Assembly (NCBI RefSeq): GCF_003402475.1
Contig: NZ_BFAB01000006.1
Coordinates: 283,841-347,840 of the forward strand
DNA: 64,000 nucleotides
Source: Mycobacterium sp. MFM001
GTDB lineage: Bacteria; Actinomycetota; Actinomycetes; Mycobacteriales; Mycobacteriaceae
Reading direction: 5' to 3'
Shown here one piece after another: positions 9,845 through 18,251 of the stretch. The position numbers were made by a program, and so were the translations under genes. Numbering within the stretch: position 1 is the stretch's first letter; the number at the start of each line of letters is the position of its first letter. Under the pieces are notes generated by a model, which was not told where the DNA came from, did no database searches, and saw nothing but the letters and a program-made list of their open reading frames with translations.

Positions 9845-10234
9845 ATGCCTGCAGCATTGACGATTTCCGAGGTGGCCCGCCAAGCCGGTGTCGCCGCGAC
9901 CACGCTGCGCTACTACGAGAAGATCGGCCTGGTTCCGCCACCGGCGCGGATGGGCGGTCAGCGCCGCTACGACGACGCGGTGCTGGCTCGCCTCGAGGTG
10001 ATCCGGCTCTGCAAATCCGCCGGGTTCGCGCTGGACGAAATCCAGGTGCTGTTCGCCGACGACGAGCCCGGACGCCCGGTAAGCCGCGCTCTGGCCAAGG
10101 CCAAGCTCGCCGAGATCGACGCTCAGATGGCGTCGCTCGCCCGGGCCCGGGCAGTCATCGAATGGGGCATGCGGTGCACCTGCCCGTCAATCGACGCGTG
10201 CACATGCGGCATTCACACCGCCTTGCCCGCCTGA
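9845..10234 (+). CDS. MerR-family transcriptional regulator with C-terminal Cys cluster
   Basis: 129-aa regulator. The N-terminal winged helix-turn-helix reads LTISEVARQAGVAATTLRYYEKIGLV, followed by the dimerisation helix region (LAKAKLAEIDAQMASLARA). The C-terminus holds four Cys in CTCPSIDACTC, a plausible metal or redox sensor, comparable to Cys-bearing effector loops of CueR/ZntR/SoxR relatives; the ligand is not known. I chose the ATG at 9845 because it lies just after GGGAGG and starts the HTH; upstream in-frame codons run through the operator. Its 3' end overlaps the convergent amidohydrolase gene by 22 nt. Confidence 0.88.
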   Translation: MPAALTISEVARQAGVAATTLRYYEKIGLVPPPARMGGQRRYDDAVLARLEVIRLCKSAGFALDEIQVLFADDEPGRPVSRALAKAKLAEIDAQMASLARARAVIEWGMRCTCPSIDACTCGIHTALPA

Positions 10235-11466
10235 ACCGGATCCTTGTAGGCCACACCGTCTTTCATCACAAAGTCCACTTGACCGGTGACCTCGATGTCG
10301 GTGAACGGATCGCCGGGCATCGCGATCAGATCGGCGATCTTGCCGTCGGCGATCACACCGAGGTCGTCGAGCCGGAGTAGTTCGGCGGCGACGCTGGTGG
10401 CGGCTTGCAGGGCACGCAGCGGAGTGATGCCGGTGGACACCATCGCCGGGAACTCGCGCCAGTTCTCGTGATGCGGAAACATCCCGGCGTCGGTGCCGAA
10501 CGCGATGCGCACGTTGCTGGCAGCCAGCCGCTCGGCGGCATCCAGCAACGGGCCGCGGTATTTGCGGAACTTGCGCAGCGCGTACTCGGGAACACCGGCC
10601 AACAGCGGATCGTCTTCGCCGCGGCGGGCGCCGGACAGGATCGCGTACTGCGTCGGGACCATGAAAACCCCGGCGTCCTCCATCATTCGCAATGTCTCGG
10701 CCGAGGCGAGGTTTCCGTGCTCGATACTGCGTACGCCGGCGCGGACGGCGCGCTGGATACCTTCGTCGCCGTAACTGTGCGGTGTGACCGGGATATCGAG
10801 GTCGGTGGCCGTCGCGACCAGGACGTCCATCTCCTCCTGGCTGTAGGTGGCGCTGCCGGGATCGTCCGACGGCGAGGCGAAGCCGCCGGTCGCGGCGAAC
10901 TTGATCCAGTCGGCGCCGGCCCGGATCTCCTGCCGGACCCGGGAGCGGATCTCGTCGCCGCCATCGGCGGCAGCCAATTCCAGTGGCCGCGCCGGCCCTT
11001 GATACTCGTCGGCGAGGAATCCGCTGAAGTCGCCGTGGCCACCGCGCGCCGAAATCATGTGTGGTGCCACCACCATCCGCGGCCCCTCGACCAGGCGGGC
11101 CGCCACCGCGTCGCGCAGGTCGATCGTCGGGTAGTCGACGTCGCCGCAACCCAAGTCGCGGATCGTGGTGAATCCGTTGCTCAGCAGGACCCGCAATACC
11201 GGCAGGGACATCAACGCCTTGGCGGTGCTCGAGTGTGCGGCCAGCTGCGGGCCCAGCGGCGGCGCCAATGTCACGTGGGTATGGCAGTCGATGAATCCCG
11301 GCGTCAGCGTGTGCCCAGACAGGTCGACTACCCGCGCATCGCCCGGCGGTTCGAGCGTCTCGGCGACCCGCTGGATTCGGCCGTCGGCGACGAGCACCTG
11401 TCGTGGAAGTGCGGACTCCGCGATCCCGTCCCACACGTTCGCACCGGTGATCAGCGTCGCCGCCAT
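10213..11466 (-). CDS. Amidohydrolase-superfamily metal-dependent hydrolase
   Basis: 417-aa enzyme of the imidazolonepropionase/prolidase-like branch. The metal site begins with DCHTHVTL (H-x-H), further metal ligands lie in PHSYGDEGIQ and EHGNLAS, and the catalytic Asp in FGTDAGMFPHHEN. An N-terminal beta-sandwich (LITGANVWDG) and C-terminal VIADGKIADLIAMPGDPF complete the composite domain. The substrate is unknown; relatives cleave cyclic amides or Xaa-Pro dipeptides. Start chosen at ATG 11466, where the conserved sandwich strand begins. Monocistronic, divergent from fadD11. Confidence 0.85.
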   Translation of the reverse strand: MAATLITGANVWDGIAESALPRQVLVADGRIQRVAETLEPPGDARVVDLSGHTLTPGFIDCHTHVTLAPPLGPQLAAHSSTAKALMSLPVLRVLLSNGFTTIRDLGCGDVDYPTIDLRDAVAARLVEGPRMVVAPHMISARGGHGDFSGFLADEYQGPARPLELAAADGGDEIRSRVRQEIRAGADWIKFAATGGFASPSDDPGSATYSQEEMDVLVATATDLDIPVTPHSYGDEGIQRAVRAGVRSIEHGNLASAETLRMMEDAGVFMVPTQYAILSGARRGEDDPLLAGVPEYALRKFRKYRGPLLDAAERLAASNVRIAFGTDAGMFPHHENWREFPAMVSTGITPLRALQAATSVAAELLRLDDLGVIADGKIADLIAMPGDPFTDIEVTGQVDFVMKDGVAYKDPVQAGKAV

Positions 11467-11534
11467 GTCGGCGAACCTACTCCTGCGCCGGTCGGGTTTG
11501 TGCTCTGATCGGGTAGGTAGCAAAGGAGAACGAG

Positions 11535-13358
11535 ATGACGACAGCCGAGCGGCCGCGCACCATGCCCGCGGCATTTCAGCGCACTGCGGCCATCGATCCG
11601 GATGCCGTGGCGCTGCGCACGCCCGGTGACACCCAGACCTTGACCTGGCGCGAATACGCGGCGCAGGTGCGCAGGGTCGCGGCAGGGCTGGCAGGGCTTG
11701 GAGTGCGCCGTGGCGACACGGTGTCGCTGATGATGGCCAACCGGATCGAGTTCTACCCACTCGAGGTGGGCGCACAGCACGTCGGCGCCACGTCGTTCTC
11801 CGTCTACAACACTCTGCCCGCCGAGCAACTGACCTACCTTTTCGACAATGCCGGCACCAAGGTGGTGATGTGCGAGGCGCAATACGTCGACCGGATCCGC
11901 GCCAGCGGCGCGCCGATCGAGCACATCGTGTGCATCGACGGCTCACCGCCGGAAACGCTGTCGGTCGACGAGCTGTACGCCGCCGGTGCCGACGACTTCG
12001 ACTTCGAATCCACCTGGCGGGCAGTGCAACCCGACGACGTCGTCACCCTCATCTACACGTCGGGGACCACCGGCAACCCCAAGGGGGTGGAGATGACGCA
12101 CACCAACCTGCTGTTCGAAGGGGAAGCTCTGGGCGCCGTTCTCGGTGTCGAATTCGGTGACCGGATAACCTCGTTCCTGCCTTCGGCGCACATCGCCGAC
12201 CGGATGATGGCGCTGTACGACCAGGAAGTTTTCGGCACGCAGGTCACCGTGGTGTCCGACGCCCGGGCGATCGCGGCTGCGCTGCCGGAGGTGCGACCCA
12301 CGATCTGGGGTGCTGTGCCCCGGGTGTGGGAAAAGCTCAAGGCGGCAATCGAATTCGCTGTGGCCAACGAGCCGGACGAAGAGCGCCGTCTCGCGTTGCA
12401 GTGGGCGCTGGCACTGGCCGGGAAACGGGCCGAGGCGTTGATTGCCGGGAACCCGGTGCCGGATGATGTGGCGGCGGAATGGGCGACCGCGGACGAGTTG
12501 GTGCTGTCCAAGCTGCGCGCCAGGCTGGGGCTGGACCAGCTGCGCTGGGCGGTGTCGGGGGCGGCCCCGATTCCCAAGGAAACTCTGGGCTTCTTCGCCG
12601 GAATCGGTATTCCGATCTCGGAGGTGTGGGGCATGTCGGAGCTCAGTTGCGTTGCGAGCGTGGTGCATCCACGCGAAGGCCGGCTCGGGACGGTGGGCAA
12701 GCTGTTGCCGGGGCTTCAGAGCAAAATCGCCGACGACGGCGAGTTCCTGGTGCGCGGGCCGCTGGTGATGAAGGGCTACCGCAAGGAACCGGCGAAGACC
12801 GCCGAGGCGATCGACCCCGACGGCTGGCTGCACACCGGCGACATTCTCGACGTCGACGCCGACGGCTACCTGCGCGTGGTCGACCGCAAAAAGGAACTGA
12901 TCATCAACGCGGCCGGAAAGAACATGTCGCCGGCCAACATCGAGAACGCGATCATGGCCGCCTGCCCGATGATCGGCGCCATGGTCACGATCGGTGACGG
13001 CCGGCCATACAACACCGCGCTGCTGGTCTTCGACGCCGATTCGGTGGGGCCGTACGCCGCCCAGCACGGTCTGGACCCGTCGGCTGCGGCGTTGGCCGCC
13101 GACCCACAGGTGATCGCGCGGATCGCGGCGGGGGTGGCCGAGGGCAACACCAAGCTGTCGCGGGTCGAACAGATCAAGCGCTTCCGGGTGCTGCCCACGT
13201 TGTGGGAGCCCGGCGGCGACGAGATGACGTTGACAATGAAGCTCAAACGGCGCCCGATCGCGGAGAAGTACGCCGCCGAAATCGAGGAGCTCTACGCCGC
13301 CGAGCCGGGGCCCGACGTGCACGAACCCAGGGCCGCCTCGACGGCGCAACCCGCTTAG
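11535..13358 (+). CDS. fadD11: Long-chain fatty acid CoA ligase
   Basis: 607-aa AMP-forming acyl-CoA synthetase that activates fatty acids through an acyl-adenylate. P-loop-like [11 protein letters not shown] motif near residue 176, EVWGMSE (A5 region), GWLHTGD (A7) and [17 protein letters not shown] (A8/A10 region with the C-terminal Lys). A good ribosome binding site (AAAGGAGA) lies before the ATG. It sits between dnaE1 and ilvA, where M. tuberculosis has fadD11 (Rv1550); the sequence also resembles FadD15-type ligases, so the symbol rests on position plus family. Ends in a 4-nt overlap with a convergent membrane protein gene. Confidence 0.85.
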   Translation: MTTAERPRTMPAAFQRTAAIDPDAVALRTPGDTQTLTWREYAAQVRRVAAGLAGLGVRRGDTVSLMMANRIEFYPLEVGAQHVGATSFSVYNTLPAEQLTYLFDNAGTKVVMCEAQYVDRIRASGAPIEHIVCIDGSPPETLSVDELYAAGADDFDFESTWRAVQPDDVVTLIYTSGTTGNPKGVEMTHTNLLFEGEALGAVLGVEFGDRITSFLPSAHIADRMMALYDQEVFGTQVTVVSDARAIAAALPEVRPTIWGAVPRVWEKLKAAIEFAVANEPDEERRLALQWALALAGKRAEALIAGNPVPDDVAAEWATADELVLSKLRARLGLDQLRWAVSGAAPIPKETLGFFAGIGIPISEVWGMSELSCVASVVHPREGRLGTVGKLLPGLQSKIADDGEFLVRGPLVMKGYRKEPAKTAEAIDPDGWLHTGDILDVDADGYLRVVDRKKELIINAAGKNMSPANIENAIMAACPMIGAMVTIGDGRPYNTALLVFDADSVGPYAAQHGLDPSAAALAADPQVIARIAAGVAEGNTKLSRVEQIKRFRVLPTLWEPGGDEMTLTMKLKRRPIAEKYAAEIEELYAAEPGPDVHEPRAASTAQPA

Positions 13359-13567
13359 GCGCGGGAGAGGGCCTTGAACGTCAGGCCGGACACGACGGAC
13401 ACCGCCGCGGCGGCCAGCACCGACGGCGCGGCGCTGGTGGTCAGCAGGCCGACGATCAAGAAGGTGACCAGGCCGGCGAGCAACGCGACCAGCTTGTAGC
13501 GCGGCCAGGGCACCCCGGCCAGCAGTACAGGTTGCCGCGTCGTCACAAAGTTCAGGATACCGGGCAC
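13355..13567 (-). CDS. Small two-helix membrane protein, unknown function
   Basis: 70 aa from a GTG start. Two hydrophobic segments (about residues 26-43 and 46-60) and a short basic N-terminal part. No motif recognised. Faces away from the downstream nitroreductase gene; the two starts are 61 nt apart and may share a control region. Its TAA stop shares TTA with the TAG of fadD11. Confidence 0.6.
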   Translation of the reverse strand: MPGILNFVTTRQPVLLAGVPWPRYKLVALLAGLVTFLIVGLLTTSAAPSVLAAAAVSVVSGLTFKALSRA

Positions 13568-13627
13568 TTGAGTTTTCGGCCAGCCGAAACACCGGATCCG
13601 GGGCGCCTTGCCTCTAAGGTGGGTGGC

Positions 13628-14065
13628 ATGCCGCTATCAGGTGAATACGCCCCCAGTGCCTCTGATTGGTCCCGCGAACAGGCCGAGAAGTATATGGAGT
13701 CCGGCGGGACCGAGGGCACCGAGATGCAGGGAAAGCCCGTCATCCTGCTGACCACGGTCGGAGCCAAAACCGGCAAACTCCGCAAGACGCCGCTGATGCG
13801 GGTCGAGCACAACGGCGAGTACGCGATTGTCGCGTCGTTGGGCGGTGCCCCGAAGAACCCGGTCTGGTACTACAACGTCAAGAAGAACCCGCGGGTCGAG
13901 TTGCAGGACGGCGCGGTCAGCGGCGACTACGAGGCGCGCGAGGTCTTCGGCGACGAGAAGGCCGTCTGGTGGGAGCGGGCCGTCGAGGCGTGGCCGGACT
14001 ACGCCAACTACCAGGCCAAGACCGACCGGCAAATTCCGGTGTTTGTGCTGACCCCTGTGCACTGA
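13628..14065 (+). CDS. Deazaflavin (F420)-dependent nitroreductase, Ddn family (Rv1558-like)
   Basis: 145-aa split-barrel protein, nearly colinear with M. tuberculosis Rv1558. Typical stretches: [31 protein letters not shown], the F420-binding [13 protein letters not shown] and the terminal [10 protein letters not shown]. Family members reduce quinones or nitro compounds with F420H2. The ATG at 13628 matches the family start ([10 protein letters not shown]). Lies 28 nt before ilvA on the same strand, so co-transcription is likely although the functions look unrelated. Confidence 0.9.
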   Translation: MPLSGEYAPSASDWSREQAEKYMESGGTEGTEMQGKPVILLTTVGAKTGKLRKTPLMRVEHNGEYAIVASLGGAPKNPVWYYNVKKNPRVELQDGAVSGDYEAREVFGDEKAVWWERAVEAWPDYANYQAKTDRQIPVFVLTPVH

Positions 14066-14093
14066 ACTGCCTGTTAGGTGGCACCATTGACCG

Positions 14094-15383
14094 GTGTCCG
14101 CCGAACCGAGCCAGACGCCGAGCACCCCGGTCCCCGGTCCGCTGACCGCGGGCGACATCGACGCGGCGGCTGACCGGATTGCCGGCGTGGTCACACCGAC
14201 ACCGCTGCAGCTCTGCGAGCGGTTGTCGGCGATCACCGGCGCCAGGGTGTACCTCAAGCGAGAAGATCTGCAGTCGGTCCGGTCGTATAAGCTGCGCGGC
14301 GCCTACAACCTGCTGGTACAGCTGTCGCCGGAGGAGGTCGCCGCGGGCGTGGTGTGCTCGTCGGCGGGCAACCACGCGCAGGGCTTCGCGTTTGCGTGCC
14401 GGGCCTTGGGCATCCACGGGCGGGTCTACGTGCCGGCCAAGACGCCCAAGCAAAAGCGTGACCGCATCCGCTATCACGGCGGGGATTTCATCGAGCTGAT
14501 CGTCGGCGGGACCACCTATGACCTGGCCGCCGCGGCCGCGCTCGAGGATGTGGCGCGAACCGGCGCCACCCTGGTCCCGCCGTTCGACGACGTGCGGACC
14601 ATCGCCGGGCAGGGCACGATCGCGGTCGAGCTGCTCGACCAGCTCGACGGCGAACCGGATCTGGTGGTAGTCCCGGTGGGCGGCGGCGGCTGCATCGCCG
14701 GCATCACCACGTATCTGGCGGAGCGGACGACGAACACGTCGGTGCTGGGCGTCGAACCGGCAGGGGCGGCCGCGATGATGGCGGCGCTGGCCGCCGGTGA
14801 GCCGGTAACCCTGGACTATGTCGACCAGTTCGTCGACGGTGCCGCGGTGAACCGGGCCGGCACCCTGACGTACGCGGCGCTGGCCGCCGCCGGGGACATG
14901 GTGTCGATCACGGCGGTCGACGAGGGCGCCGTCTGCACTGCGATGCTTGATCTGTACCAGCACGAGGGCATCATCGCCGAGCCGGCCGGTGCGCTGTCGG
15001 TGGCCGGGCTGCTGGAGACCGACGTCGAGCCGGATTCGACTGTGGTGTGCCTGATTTCGGGCGGCAACAACGACGTGTCCCGCTACGGGGAAGTGCTGGA
15101 GCGCTCGCTGGTCCATCTCGGCCTCAAGCACTACTTCCTGGTCGACTTCCCGCAGGAGCCGGGCGCGCTGCGCCGATTCCTCGACGACGTGCTCGGGCCC
15201 AACGACGACATCACGCTGTTCGAGTACGTCAAGCGCAACAACCGGGAGACCGGCGAGGCGCTGGTCGGCATCGAGCTGGGATCGGCGGCCGACCTCGACG
15301 GGCTGCTGGAACGGATGCGGGCCACTGAGATTCACGTCGAGGCCCTCGAGCCCGACTCGCCGGCCTACCGCTACCTGCTGTAA
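14094..15383 (+). CDS. ilvA: Threonine dehydratase (biosynthetic)
   Basis: 429-aa PLP enzyme that converts threonine to 2-oxobutanoate, the first step of isoleucine synthesis. Cofactor Lys66 lies in VRSYKLRGAYN, the Gly-rich phosphate loop is VGGGGCIAG, and a single C-terminal ACT-like regulatory domain (about 340-425, KHYFLVDFPQEPGALRRF) is present. Same length as the M. tuberculosis enzyme. GTG start. Its TAA abuts the TAG of vapC on the other strand with no gap. Confidence 0.95.
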   Translation: MSAEPSQTPSTPVPGPLTAGDIDAAADRIAGVVTPTPLQLCERLSAITGARVYLKREDLQSVRSYKLRGAYNLLVQLSPEEVAAGVVCSSAGNHAQGFAFACRALGIHGRVYVPAKTPKQKRDRIRYHGGDFIELIVGGTTYDLAAAAALEDVARTGATLVPPFDDVRTIAGQGTIAVELLDQLDGEPDLVVVPVGGGGCIAGITTYLAERTTNTSVLGVEPAGAAAMMAALAAGEPVTLDYVDQFVDGAAVNRAGTLTYAALAAAGDMVSITAVDEGAVCTAMLDLYQHEGIIAEPAGALSVAGLLETDVEPDSTVVCLISGGNNDVSRYGEVLERSLVHLGLKHYFLVDFPQEPGALRRFLDDVLGPNDDITLFEYVKRNNRETGEALVGIELGSAADLDGLLERMRATEIHVEALEPDSPAYRYLL

Positions 15384-15791
15384 CTAGCGAAAGGGATTCT
15401 CCACCCGCACCCCGGCGTAATCCTCACCGTCGCTGAGATCCTCAGAAAGGGCGACATTGCAGCCCAGCGACCGCCCGGCCTCGATGATTGCGGCGTCCCA
15501 GTAAGAGATGCCCCACTCCCGCCGTGTTGCAAGGGCGGCCTGCATCAACCCGACCGTGATTGGTGCAACCGGAAATCGCATGAACGATTCCACCAACTCG
15601 ACGGCCTGCTCATGTGTGATGGGATCCGGCTGGCTGCTTCGGGTCGCCTGGACGTAGAACTCCTGCAGCACTTGGACAGACAGTGCCAGGTCACGCGAAG
15701 CCAGAATCTCGTTGGCGCGTTTCGCTTTATCCCGCTCCTGCCGATCGCGTGATATCGCGTACAGCAGAACGGTGGTGTCAACGAACCGCAC
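15384..15791 (-). CDS. VapC-type PIN-domain ribonuclease toxin
   Basis: 135-aa PIN-domain protein. The acidic metal-binding set is complete: Asp5 (MRFVD), Glu44, Asp99 (SYWDAAI) and Asp118. Such toxins cleave tRNA or rRNA when released from their antitoxin. The GTG start overlaps the upstream antitoxin gene by 14 nt, the typical coupled arrangement. M. tuberculosis has VapBC11 near this position but on the other strand (from memory), so this is probably an independent module. Confidence 0.9.
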   Translation of the reverse strand: MRFVDTTVLLYAISRDRQERDKAKRANEILASRDLALSVQVLQEFYVQATRSSQPDPITHEQAVELVESFMRFPVAPITVGLMQAALATRREWGISYWDAAIIEAGRSLGCNVALSEDLSDGEDYAGVRVENPFR

Positions 15792-16017
15792 GCTCGTGGA
15801 CGTCGTCGCGGCTCAGGCGGTCACTCGCACGGAAGCGCCGGATTTCGCTCTGGACTCGCCGCTGCTTTGCCTCAAGGCGAGCGAATTCCGCCTCGTGCTC
15901 GGAAAGCGAGTTAAGGAATTCTGCAACGAGGGCGCTGAGGGACTTGCCGAGCTCCGCGGCCCGAATCCGCGCCTGGCGATACACATCGTCCGACACCGAG
16001 ACGGTGATGTTCTTCAC
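15778..16017 (-). CDS. VapB-type antitoxin
   Basis: 79 aa from GTG 16017 (VKNITVSVSDDVYRQARIRAAELG), matching the ribbon-helix-helix start of many mycobacterial antitoxins. The rest is a charged helix rich in Glu and Arg that would wrap the toxin. A second possible start is ATG 16035, which adds MRYCES; the family alignment favours the GTG. An inverted repeat over the start region is a good candidate for the autoregulatory operator. Confidence 0.85.
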   Translation of the reverse strand: MKNITVSVSDDVYRQARIRAAELGKSLSALVAEFLNSLSEHEAEFARLEAKQRRVQSEIRRFRASDRLSRDDVHERAVR

Positions 16018-16021
16018 AGAT

Positions 16022-16044
16022 TCACAGTAACGCATTTTCTGTGA
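16022..16044. promoter_or_regulatory. Inverted repeat at vapBC start, probable operator
   Basis: TCACAG (16022-16027) and CTGTGA (16039-16044) with an 11-nt spacer. A minus-strand TATAAA at 16052-16057, overlapping the stop codon of the upstream gene, is a good -10 and would start transcription inside this repeat. VapBC complexes usually repress their own promoter through such dyads. Confidence 0.5.
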
Positions 16045-16052
16045 TACGCGGT

Positions 16053-16478
16053 TTATACGACCTGGACCAGCAATTCGTCGTTGGCGCGAAAGATCGGTTC
16101 GAGCGGCACGTCGAATTGCGCGGCCATGGCCGTCAGCTCTTTCGACCAGACCAGCTCGGCCGACGAAACCGGGCCCCGGCCCGGTCCAGTCAGCAGCAAC
16201 GCCACCGTGGTGCCCGGGGCGACGTCGTCGAGCAGCGTGCGCAGTGCTGACATCAGGTCCTTCAGGATTCGAGCCTGCGGTCGCGGTCGGATCGGCAGGT
16301 GGCTGAGGACCTTTGCCAAGCAACGATCCGGCCCGACAAAAGCGAACCACAGCATCCGCTCGCCGAATCCCAGTGGCCCCATCAGCGCACGCCACCGCTG
16401 ACGCAGATCCTCCGCCGAATACACCGGGTCGGTAGCGGACTCGACCGGCGGAATTGGCAGCAGCTCGTGATGACTCAT
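16053..16478 (-). CDS. Conserved-type hypothetical protein
   Basis: 141 aa, no family recognised. Soluble composition: a proline-containing N-terminus, an aromatic stretch (ERMLWFAFVGPDRC) and a central LLDDVAPGTTVALLLTGPG strand that looks like a Rossmann-type beta-strand. It lies between treZ and vapB on the same strand; treZ ends-to-start spacing is 36 nt, but treZ is downstream of it, so a shared transcript with the trehalose genes is not indicated because they are upstream in the minus direction. Its last bases contain the vapB -10 box. Confidence 0.55.
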   Translation of the reverse strand: MSHHELLPIPPVESATDPVYSAEDLRQRWRALMGPLGFGERMLWFAFVGPDRCLAKVLSHLPIRPRPQARILKDLMSALRTLLDDVAPGTTVALLLTGPGRGPVSSAELVWSKELTAMAAQFDVPLEPIFRANDELLVQVV

Positions 16479-16514
16479 ACGCGAATCATTCGCGGGTCCC
16501 GGGCCGGCCGGTAG

Positions 16515-18251
16515 TCAGCTATCCACAACCCGCAAGATCGCGAACGAATGGCCGGGCAGTTCGGTCGTTGTGTCGCCGACGTGCGGCGGGTCCCAGGCCA
16601 GCACCACCTGACCGGCGACCGGAATCTGCGCGGCGTCGGCACCGAGGTTGCAGGCGATCGCGAACCGGCCGCGGCGCATCACGATCCAGCGCCGGTCCTC
16701 GTCGTAGTCGATGGCCAGGTCGTCGAGCCACGGATCGGCCAGGTCGGATTCCTTGCGCCGCAACGTGGCCAGGTCCCGGTACACGCCGAGCAGCCGCGCG
16801 TGTTCGCCGGTCTCGACCTCGCTCCAGTCCAGTTTGGACCGCTGGAACGTCTGCGGATCCTGCGGATCGGGAATCTCGTCGGCGTCCCAGCCATGCTCGG
16901 CGAACTCTTTTTTGCGGCCTTCGGCGGTCGCGCGGGCCAGCTCAGGTTCGGGGTGCGAGCTGAAGAACTGGAACGGGGTGGACGCACCCCATTCTTCGCC
17001 CATGAAAAGCATTGCTGTGTAAGGAGATCCGAGCACCAGCGCCGCTTTGACGGCGAGCTGGCCGGGGGAGAGGTTCTGCGACGGGCGATCCCCGAGCGCC
17101 CGGTTGCCGACCTGATCGTGCGTACACGTGTAGGCCAGCAGCCGGGTGGCCGGAATCTTCGACGTGTCCAGCGGCCGGCCATGGCGCCGGCGCCGAAACG
17201 ACGAGTAGGTCCCGGCGTGGAAGAAGCCGTTGCGCAACGTGGTGGCCAGCGTGGCCATCGAGCCGAAATCGGCGTAGTAGCCCTGTCGTTCGCCGGAGAC
17301 CGCGGTGTGGATCGCATGGTGGATGTCGTCGTCCCACTGCGCGGTGAGCCCGTAACCGCCCTGGTCGCGGGGCGTGATCAGCCGCTGGTCGTTGAGGTCG
17401 CTTTCGGCGACCAGCGACAGCGGTCGGCCGAGTTGCGCTGCGAGGCCGTCGGTTTCGGCTGCAAGCTCCTCGAGGATGTGGATCGCGGTGGTGTCCACCA
17501 GCGCGTGCACGGCGTCGAGCCGCAGCCCGTCGGCGTGGAAGTCGCGCATCCAGCGCAGCGCACAGTCGATGATGTAGCGGCGCACTTCGTCGGAGTCGGC
17601 GTCGGCGATGTTGATGCCCTCGCCCCACGGGTTGCTGCCCGACGACAGATACGGGCCGAACCGCGGCAGGTAGTTGCCCGACGGCCCCAAATGGTTGAAC
17701 ACGGCGTCGATCAACACCCCGAGGCCCCTGCTGTGGCAAGCGTCGACGAACCGCACCAGCCCGTCGGGCCCGCCGTAGGGTTCGTGCACCGCATACCACA
17801 GCACGCCGTCGTATCCCCAACCGTGCGTCCCGGAGAACGCGTTGACCGGCATCAGCTCAACGAAGTCGACACCGAGATCCACCAAGTAGTCCAGCTTTTC
17901 GACAGCGGAGTCGAAAGTGCCTGCGGGCGTGAAGGTCCCGAGGTGCAGTTCGTAGATCACCGCGCCCTCGACCGACCGGCCGGCCCAGTCGCCGTCGGTC
18001 CAGGCCACCGTCGACGGGTCCCACAGTTGCGAGCGCTCGTGCACGCCGTCGGGCTGGCGGGCCGATCGCGGATCTGGCAGCACTGTGGGGTCGTCGTCGA
18101 GCAGATAGCCGTAACGGGCGTCGGGCGCGGTGTCGACGGTGGTGCGCCACCACCCGTCGGCTGAGCGGGTCATCGGATGCACCGCACCGCCGACGTCGAG
18201 GCGCACCTGCTCGGGCTTGGGCGCCCAGACCGCGAATTCAGTCACCGGCAC
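16515..18251 (-). CDS. treZ: Maltooligosyltrehalose trehalohydrolase
   Basis: 578-aa GH13 enzyme that cleaves trehalose from maltooligosyltrehalose made by TreY. N-terminal CBM48-like domain (FAVWAPKPEQVRLDV), then the barrel with nucleophile Asp in DGLRLDAVHALVD, acid/base Glu in LVAESDLND and transition-state pair in TCTHDQVGNR. GTG start at 18251 overlaps the treY end by 14 nt; GTG 18245 (VTEFAVW) is an equally good alternative. Last gene of the treX-treY-treZ operon. Confidence 0.95.
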   Translation of the reverse strand: MPVTEFAVWAPKPEQVRLDVGGAVHPMTRSADGWWRTTVDTAPDARYGYLLDDDPTVLPDPRSARQPDGVHERSQLWDPSTVAWTDGDWAGRSVEGAVIYELHLGTFTPAGTFDSAVEKLDYLVDLGVDFVELMPVNAFSGTHGWGYDGVLWYAVHEPYGGPDGLVRFVDACHSRGLGVLIDAVFNHLGPSGNYLPRFGPYLSSGSNPWGEGINIADADSDEVRRYIIDCALRWMRDFHADGLRLDAVHALVDTTAIHILEELAAETDGLAAQLGRPLSLVAESDLNDQRLITPRDQGGYGLTAQWDDDIHHAIHTAVSGERQGYYADFGSMATLATTLRNGFFHAGTYSSFRRRRHGRPLDTSKIPATRLLAYTCTHDQVGNRALGDRPSQNLSPGQLAVKAALVLGSPYTAMLFMGEEWGASTPFQFFSSHPEPELARATAEGRKKEFAEHGWDADEIPDPQDPQTFQRSKLDWSEVETGEHARLLGVYRDLATLRRKESDLADPWLDDLAIDYDEDRRWIVMRRGRFAIACNLGADAAQIPVAGQVVLAWDPPHVGDTTTELPGHSFAILRVVDS

